Source of the DNA: Gammaproteobacteria bacterium | GTDB lineage: Bacteria > Pseudomonadota > Gammaproteobacteria > Pseudomonadales > Azotimanducaceae | Assembly: GCA_009840715.1 (NCBI GenBank) | Contig: VXNE01000058.1 | Span: 1 to 11,872, forward strand | Length of the DNA stretch: 11,872 bases | Direction: 5' to 3' | In this document: piece by piece, positions 7,883 through 11,872 of the stretch | Numbering within the stretch: position 1 is the first letter of the stretch | How the letters are laid out: each line of letters opens with the position of its first letter | The notes under the pieces: generated by a model | What the model was told of the DNA's origin: nothing | What the model saw: only the letters and a program-made list of their open reading frames with translations | Databases searched by the model: none | Translations under genes and position numbers: made by a program

Positions 7883-8704
7883 ATGGTTATGCAAAAGCCT
7901 GCACAGGACCAGATAGAGCGCTACGCGCAAGACGGCGTGTACCTGGCCGAACAGTTGCTCACGCCGGCGCAGCTCGGGAAGGCAAGGTCCTGCTACGACT
8001 ACGTGCGGGCCAACCCCAGCCCGAGCGCCCTGACCGCCTTCGCCGGCACCGAGCACGAGCACTTCGTCGATCAGACGAATCCCGAGTCCTGGAAGCTCGG
8101 CTTGCGGGAACTGGTGCGCGAGGCGTCCTTGGCCGAATACCTGGCGGAGCTTTGGGGATCGGAGCATGTCTGGTACTTCGGCGAGGAGTACTTCGCCAAG
8201 GAGGGCGGCAAGGTTTCTCACACGCCGTGGCACCAGGATCACTCCGTCTTCCCCGTGGCCGGCTGGCACTGGGTCAACCTGTGGATCCCCTTCGAGCCCC
8301 TCCCGGCCCACAACTCGCTCGGGGTCGTGCGCGGGTCGCATCGGGGCAAGCTCTATAACGGCACCACGTACACCGACGCCGACGACATGACCAAGCCGCT
8401 GTACCCGGACTCCGACTACGAGCGGTTGCCCGACATAGAGGCGGACCTCGAGCGCGATCCAAACGCATGGGACGTGGTGTCGTTCGAGACGCGGCCGGGA
8501 GATGTCGTCGTCGTCCATCCCTACTGCCTGCATGGCCGCGCAACGATCGATGCGCAAACCCCGGATCGCCATACCCTCGTCCTGCGTTTCTTCGGCGATG
8601 ACGTTACCTATAGCCCCTTGCCGGGCCCCCACGACTGGCTCGACCTCGACAGCGAGGTGCCCGGTGCGCCGCTCCGCTCTTCCGCGTTCGTGCAGTTGCT
8701 TTGA
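7883..8704 (+). CDS. Phytanoyl-CoA dioxygenase (PhyH) family oxygenase
   Basis: This 273-residue protein carries the PhyH pattern: H117-Q-D119 in T-P-W-H-Q-D-H, then distal H217 in Y-C-L-H-G-R-A. R229 or R235 is the likely 2-oxoglutarate-binding Arg. The strand W-V-N-L-W-I-P-F (129-136) and the V149-R-G-S-H segment after it are typical of the family. Bacterial members hydroxylate very diverse substrates (ectoine, natural products, acyl-CoA or acyl-carrier esters), so the human enzyme's name says little here. ATG 7883 is preceded by a G-rich stretch; an in-frame ATG at 7889 is also possible. Its last bases overlap the next gene's TTG start as TTGA, which indicates translational coupling with the CmcJ/NvfI-type gene. 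Confidence 0.9.
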   Translation: MVMQKPAQDQIERYAQDGVYLAEQLLTPAQLGKARSCYDYVRANPSPSALTAFAGTEHEHFVDQTNPESWKLGLRELVREASLAEYLAELWGSEHVWYFGEEYFAKEGGKVSHTPWHQDHSVFPVAGWHWVNLWIPFEPLPAHNSLGVVRGSHRGKLYNGTTYTDADDMTKPLYPDSDYERLPDIEADLERDPNAWDVVSFETRPGDVVVVHPYCLHGRATIDAQTPDRHTLVLRFFGDDVTYSPLPGPHDWLDLDSEVPGAPLRSSAFVQLL

Positions 8705-9711
8705 CCGCGGCCGACCGGTCCGTCACGGCAAAGCTGGCCGGTTTCTACAAGCCGGGCGCCGATGCGTATCAGTACGGGGACAGCGGCTGGATGTACGACA
8801 TGTTCGCGCGCGGTCAGGCCTGGCGGGCCATTCCCAAGTTCCTCTCGTGGTGCGTCTCCGGCAACGTGATCGCCACGCTGAAGTGGATGACCACCGAAGG
8901 CCACGCAACGACGATCCACGACGCCAGGGCTCTCGAAGCGCGGGAAGGCCTGTCGAAGGCCGATTTCTTTCACAAGTTCGGCTTCGTGCTGCTCGACCAC
9001 CGCTCCGCGATGACCGCCTCCGATTGGCTCGACAGCGGCGAGGCGTTCCTGGTCGACGAGACCGGGACGGGGGCGGAGGAGCAGGCCCGCTTCTACATGG
9101 CCGCCGACACGCCCGCGAAGAGAATCTACGCCGCGGAGTGTGAAGCGCTGCTCCGCGAACTCTTTCCGGGCGCACACGACTTCTTCCTGCCCGGACTCGG
9201 CGTCCGTCGGGGACCCGACTTCTACAACCTGTACGGTGCGACGGTCCACGCGGATTTCCCCGTGGAGTTCGAACTGGCGGGCGAAATGAATCCCTGGTCC
9301 GACCTCAAGCGTCAGCGGGAGATCTTCCTTGAAAGCGACGCCTCGGAGTTCTACCAGGTGAACTTCTGGCGTCCCGTGCTGCCGATGGAAGGACCGGTAA
9401 CGGCCAACCCGCTCTGTTTCGCCGACCCGCGGACTTTCCGGAGCGAGGACCTGATCAAGGCGGAGATGACCGGACAGGTTTCCGGGGGACAGATGTACCT
9501 CGCGGCCAGGCACCACCCGGACCAGGCGTATTACCACTATCCCGACATGACCACCGACGAGGTGCTGCTGTTCCGGAACGCGCACTACCGCAAGGGAGAC
9601 GAAGACAACGGCGACGTGCCGGTGTTTCACTCGGCGTTCGTGCACCCGGAGACGCCAAAGGACGCCGAGCCGCGCCGGAGTTTCGAGTACCGCGTCGGGT
9701 TCCTTCTGTAG
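8701..9711 (+). CDS. CmcJ/NvfI-family oxygenase
   Basis: This 336-residue protein matches the CmcJ/NvfI group as I remember its motifs: N221-F-W-R-P, the N-P-L-C-F-A-D-P-R stretch (236-244), Y-H-Y-P-D-M-T-x-D-E-V-L-L-F (278-291), H310-S-A-F and P-R-R-S-F-E-Y-R (324-331). Putative iron ligands are H183-A-D185 and H310, with R331 or R326 for the cosubstrate. CmcJ acts in cephamycin C-7 methoxylation and NvfI is a fungal Fe/2-oxoglutarate endoperoxide-forming enzyme, so the family is linked to natural-product tailoring. About 75 N-terminal residues have no motif I recognise. The start is TTG at 8701, overlapping the PhyH stop (TGA 8702-8704) by 4 bp; this is the only arrangement keeping the 5' coding stretch open. 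The TAG stop lies in the first bases of repeat array 2. Confidence 0.8.
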   Translation: MTAADRSVTAKLAGFYKPGADAYQYGDSGWMYDMFARGQAWRAIPKFLSWCVSGNVIATLKWMTTEGHATTIHDARALEAREGLSKADFFHKFGFVLLDHRSAMTASDWLDSGEAFLVDETGTGAEEQARFYMAADTPAKRIYAAECEALLRELFPGAHDFFLPGLGVRRGPDFYNLYGATVHADFPVEFELAGEMNPWSDLKRQREIFLESDASEFYQVNFWRPVLPMEGPVTANPLCFADPRTFRSEDLIKAEMTGQVSGGQMYLAARHHPDQAYYHYPDMTTDEVLLFRNAHYRKGDEDNGDVPVFHSAFVHPETPKDAEPRRSFEYRVGFLL

Positions 9712-9818
9712 GGGACGGGCTTGTCCCGTCCCGGCTCGAATGCACACACGGCGCCGGAGGGCTTGTCCCGTCCCGGCTCGAATTCACGCGCAGTGACGGC
9801 GACGTTTGTCCCCGCCCG
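9709..9818 (+). repeat. Array 2 of the hairpin repeat family
   Basis: Cores containing TTGTCC occur at 9721, 9763 and 9806, giving pitches of 42 and 43 bp, matching array 1 when that is read on the minus strand. The spacers also match: the CGAATGCACACACGGCGCCG stretch here parallels the GAATACATGCACGGTGCTG stretch of array 1. The first core is intact, the second lacks one base of the left arm and the third is degenerate. The array starts at the stop codon of the CmcJ/NvfI-type gene and runs to shortly before the GNAT gene's ribosome binding site. Confidence 0.8.
9712..9732 (+). other. Perfect 8-bp hairpin directly after the CmcJ/NvfI-type stop codon
   Basis: Arm GGGACGGG, loop CTTGT and arm CCCGTCCC pair perfectly over 8 bp. 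Compared with the hairpin at 166-186, the fifth pair from the base is C-G instead of G-C, with both sides changed and the loop kept. This suggests the paired structure has been maintained. No U-tract follows. Confidence 0.7.
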
Positions 9819-9843
9819 CACTTCGCGCCGGCCACCCGCACTC

Positions 9844-9849
9844 GAAGGG
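9844..9849 (+). promoter_or_regulatory. Ribosome binding site deciding the GNAT start
   Basis: GAAGGG lies 7 nt before the TTG at 9857. The longer in-frame TTG at 9806 lies inside a repeat core and has no such box, so 9857 is the better start. Confidence 0.6.
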
Positions 9850-9856
9850 TAGTATC

Positions 9857-10354
9857 TTGGACAAGCCGCGATTTGAGTTGGTCGACTACCGACCGGAGTA
9901 CGCCCTGGAACTGGTCAAGATGTGGCGGCGATCGTTCCAGCGCGCCATGGGACTGGAAGAACAGGACGACTCCGGCGAAGTGTCCGCGCAGCTGGACTTC
10001 CTGTCGGCCATTGACCCCGCGACCATCCACGTGGCCATGGATCCCGAATCGAGCACGGTCGTCGGCTTCATGGTCCTCTCGGGAGAGAAGCTGGACCACC
10101 TTTACGTGCATGTCGACTACCAGGGGCTGGGGCTTGGCACAACCCTGTTGAACCTGGCCAAGCAGAAGTCTCCAGCCGGGATCGAGTTGTTTACCTTCCA
10201 GCGGAACCAGGCCGCACAGGACTTCTACCGAAGCAGGGGATTCAGGGAGGTCCAGCGTGGCTTTGCCGGCTTCCAAGACAATCCCTGGGCGACGCGGAGG
10301 GAGCAGTTGGCGGACATCAAGTTCAGGTCGGAGCCGGGCGCGGCAAGGGCGTAG
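9857..10354 (+). CDS. GNAT-family N-acetyltransferase
   Basis: This 165-residue protein has the GNAT order. Motif A is L82-Y-V-H-V-D-Y-Q-G-L-G-L-G-T-T-L-L, whose Q89-G-L-G-L-G94 loop is the acetyl-CoA pyrophosphate-binding signature. Motif B has N117-x-x-A-x-x-F-Y124, with Y124 the usual general-acid position, followed by R-G-F. It transfers an acetyl group from acetyl-CoA to an amine, on a small molecule or protein; the acceptor is unknown. The start is TTG, chosen from the GAAGGG box 7 nt upstream. It is separated from the oxygenase run by array 2, so it may be a separate unit or a read-through member. The N-terminal Y11-R-P-E-Y segment is common in this family. Confidence 0.85.
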   Translation: MDKPRFELVDYRPEYALELVKMWRRSFQRAMGLEEQDDSGEVSAQLDFLSAIDPATIHVAMDPESSTVVGFMVLSGEKLDHLYVHVDYQGLGLGTTLLNLAKQKSPAGIELFTFQRNQAAQDFYRSRGFREVQRGFAGFQDNPWATRREQLADIKFRSEPGAARA

Positions 10355-10486
10355 ACCGAAAGCGGTTCACCGCGGGCCGGAACGCGACCCCGAGGGCTTG
10401 GGCATCCTCCGCCGGCGGGCGGGCCGCTCCGTGCTATGTTTCCCGCCAAGGCGGAAGTCGTCGGAGTCGATGCGGAGCCGGCGCGC

Positions 10487-10507
10487 GGGCGCCGGGCGCC
10501 GGGCGCC
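10487..10507. repeat. Three tandem copies of GGGCGCC
   Basis: Perfect 7-bp units begin at 10487, 10494 and 10501 in the leader of the STAS gene. Each contains the self-complementary GGCGCC, so they can pair with one another in the mRNA. They end 12 bp before the gene's ribosome binding site. A slippage-prone tract is possible; no function is shown. Confidence 0.6.
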
Positions 10508-10519
10508 GAGACTTGCGCC

Positions 10520-10524
10520 GGGAG
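10520..10524 (+). promoter_or_regulatory. Ribosome binding site deciding the STAS start
   Basis: GGGAG lies 5 nt before ATG 10530. The same frame stays open upstream to 10257, but that part runs through the GNAT gene and a low-complexity leader, so 10530 is the better start. Confidence 0.55.
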
Positions 10525-10529
10525 CGGGC

Positions 10530-10889
10530 ATGCAAGTCGAAGAGATTCAGTCCGGAAGTACGCTGATCATGGTGATCGTCGGCAGGGTCGACGCGTCCAC
10601 CGCCGCCGAGTTCGAAACGCGCCTGGCCGGTTGGACTCGGCCCGGCGCACTGACCGGCGTAGTCCTGGACGCGACCGACCTGACGTACATCGCCTCCCGC
10701 GGCCTGCGCGCCATGGTCCAGGCGACCAGGGCCCTGGCCGGCAAGTCGGGCCGATTCCTGATCTGCGCACCGACCGAGAACGTACGCGCGCTGCTCGAGG
10801 TCACCGGATTCGATCAGTTGCTCGAGATTCACGACACGCGCGCCGCCGCAATGTCGGCCCTGCAGCAACCCGCCGACACCCACGACTGA
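10530..10889 (+). CDS. Single-domain STAS protein (anti-sigma factor antagonist-like)
   Basis: This 119-residue protein is one STAS domain. A starting strand (T11-L-I-M-V-I-V-G-R-V-D-A) is followed by V44-V-L-D-A-T-D-L-T-Y-I-A-S-R-G-L-R and a C-terminal helix ending in L-Q-Q. In SpoIIAA-type antagonists the conserved core is D-S-S-G with the first Ser phosphorylated by an anti-sigma kinase. Here the core is A55-S56-R57-G58, so the phosphorylatable Ser is kept while its neighbours differ. No anti-sigma kinase, phosphatase or sigma factor gene is in the window, so its partners must lie elsewhere. It follows the GNAT gene by 175 bp and precedes the GFA gene by 28 bp, so co-transcription with GFA is likely. 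Function in a partner-switch cascade is inferred from the family. Confidence 0.85.
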   Translation: MQVEEIQSGSTLIMVIVGRVDASTAAEFETRLAGWTRPGALTGVVLDATDLTYIASRGLRAMVQATRALAGKSGRFLICAPTENVRALLEVTGFDQLLEIHDTRAAAMSALQQPADTHD

Positions 10890-10917
10890 ACCGGGCGCGA
10901 CCCGAGGAGGAGCCGCA

Positions 10918-11802
10918 ATGCTGACCGGAAGCTGTCTGTGCGGCGACATCGCCTTCGAGATCGACGGACCGGTCGACGCGCTCGGTCACTGCCACTGCTC
11001 CATGTGCCGCAAGTTCCACGGCAGCCCGTTCGTCACCTTCGTGGCGGCCGCACCGCAGGACTTCCGTTGGGTGCGCGGCGCGGAGCGGGTGCAGGCGTAC
11101 GCGTCATCGCCCTTGGGCTCCCGCCGCTTCTGCGGGCGTTGCGGGTCCCCCGTCCCGGCGACCGCCGATGTTCTGCCCTTCGTCCTGGTTCCCCTGGGCA
11201 ACGTCACCGAGGACCCCGGCGTGCGTCCGGGACTCCACATGTTCACCAGTTCCATGGCACCTTGGGACACGATCGTCGACGACATGCCGCAACATGCTGA
11301 GCTACCGCCGGAGTTCGCGGAGATGGCCATGGAGTCGGAGCGGCCGGCCCGAGTACCGAGAACCCCGGGCGCCATCGGAGGCAGCTGCCTGTGTGGCGCC
11401 GTCGCATTCGAGTTCGACGGCCCGCCCCTGAAGATGTACCACTGCCACTGCTCCCGTTGCCGGCGCGCCGCCGGGGCCGCTTACCAGACGCTTCTGCGCG
11501 CACGCCGCAACGGCTTTCGCTGGCTCAAGGGTGCGGACAACGTCACCAACTACCGGGTGCCCGGCACGCGTTTCGAGTGTGCGTTCTGCCGTACGTGCGG
11601 TGGGCGCACGCCCTGGGAACGCCACGACCAGGTGTGCATTCCGGCCGGCTGCCTCGACAACGATCCGGGCGTACAACCGACCGACAACATCTTCATCGAC
11701 TCGCGCGCTGCGTGGACCGTGCTGGACGAGCGCCTCAAGAACTGGCCCGAAGCCGGAGGCTGGAATCCACCGAAACACGCACCCGGCTCGGCAACAGCCT
11801 GA
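10918..11802 (+). CDS. Tandem double-domain GFA-family (Mss4-like) zinc protein
   Basis: This 294-residue protein carries two GFA-type domains. Domain one (about 1-125) has C6-L-C8, H24-C-H-C-S-M-C30 and C72-G-R-C75. Domain two (about 153-280) repeats this with C157-L-C159, H175-C-H-C-S-R-C181 and C224-R-T-C227. All seven zinc-site cysteines are present in each half. Usual members have a single domain of about 120-160 residues, so this looks like an internal duplication or fusion joined by a Pro/Arg-rich linker (about 128-152). The family is named after Gfa, proposed to catalyse glutathione addition to formaldehyde in Paracoccus, but most members have unknown roles. GGAGG five to nine bases before the ATG gives a strong start. 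It follows the STAS gene by 28 bp and is probably co-transcribed. Confidence 0.9.
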   Translation: MLTGSCLCGDIAFEIDGPVDALGHCHCSMCRKFHGSPFVTFVAAAPQDFRWVRGAERVQAYASSPLGSRRFCGRCGSPVPATADVLPFVLVPLGNVTEDPGVRPGLHMFTSSMAPWDTIVDDMPQHAELPPEFAEMAMESERPARVPRTPGAIGGSCLCGAVAFEFDGPPLKMYHCHCSRCRRAAGAAYQTLLRARRNGFRWLKGADNVTNYRVPGTRFECAFCRTCGGRTPWERHDQVCIPAGCLDNDPGVQPTDNIFIDSRAAWTVLDERLKNWPEAGGWNPPKHAPGSATA

Positions 11803-11840
11803 GGTGCGACGGTCCAGTCCGGGTGTCGGGCGGCGCAATC

Positions 11841-11872
11841 ATTGACAAACGTCAATCCCTATGTCTATTGTA
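11841..11872 (+). promoter_or_regulatory. Possible promoter with overlapping palindrome
   Basis: TTGACA at 11842-11847 is a perfect sigma-70 -35 match; TATTGT at 11866-11871, after an 18-bp spacer, is a weaker -10. The -35 box is embedded in the palindrome ATTGACAAACGTCAAT (11841-11856), with 6-bp arms and a 4-bp centre, placed like a repressor or MerR-type operator. The driven gene would lie past the window edge, so this is unconfirmed. Confidence 0.4.

Noticed and set aside
166..9732. Intrinsic terminators at the two perfect hairpins
   Set aside because: Stems and positions after the stops fit, but neither hairpin is followed by a T-run in the sense direction, so a classic terminator call is not supported.

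Overview
The window is GC-rich DNA, densely coded in both directions, with TTG used as a start codon at least twice. It looks like chromosome from a high-GC proteobacterium, possibly a gammaproteobacterium. That assignment rests on general character and gene content only; there is no rRNA or other marker gene. No tRNA, transposase, phage gene or CRISPR array is visible.

Layout. Positions 1-189 hold an array of 43-bp GC-rich hairpin repeats. Positions 187-6346 carry three minus-strand genes. In transcription order they are a secreted protein of unknown function (6346-5054), a 1207-residue ABC exporter with both halves fused in one chain (4981-1358), and a glutathione S-transferase-like protein with a long C-terminal extension (1341-187). 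A divergent intergenic region follows. Positions 6531-9711 form a compact plus-strand run: a TauD/TfdA-type oxygenase, a PNPOx-like split-barrel protein, a PhyH-type oxygenase and a CmcJ/NvfI-type oxygenase. The last two overlap by 4 bp. A second array of the same hairpin repeat follows at 9712-9818. Then come a GNAT acetyltransferase, a single-domain STAS protein and a tandem double-domain GFA protein. The window ends in a palindrome overlapping a possible promoter.

How the genes may work together. The plus-strand run puts three different non-haem Fe(II) oxygenase families in one putative operon with a probable flavin- or F420-type protein. This suggests stepwise oxidation of one small molecule, either in specialised metabolism or in breakdown of an unusual compound. 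The divergent minus-strand run pairs an exporter resembling CydDC with a GST homologue, which suggests thiol or conjugate handling. No substrate can be read from the sequence.

The most distinctive observation is the repeat family. Two arrays about 9.5 kb apart, on opposite strands, sit directly behind the last gene of each run. In both cases the gene's TAG stop codon lies at the first bases of the array. The hairpin stem differs between the arrays by a compensated G-C to C-G change while the loop CTTGT is conserved.
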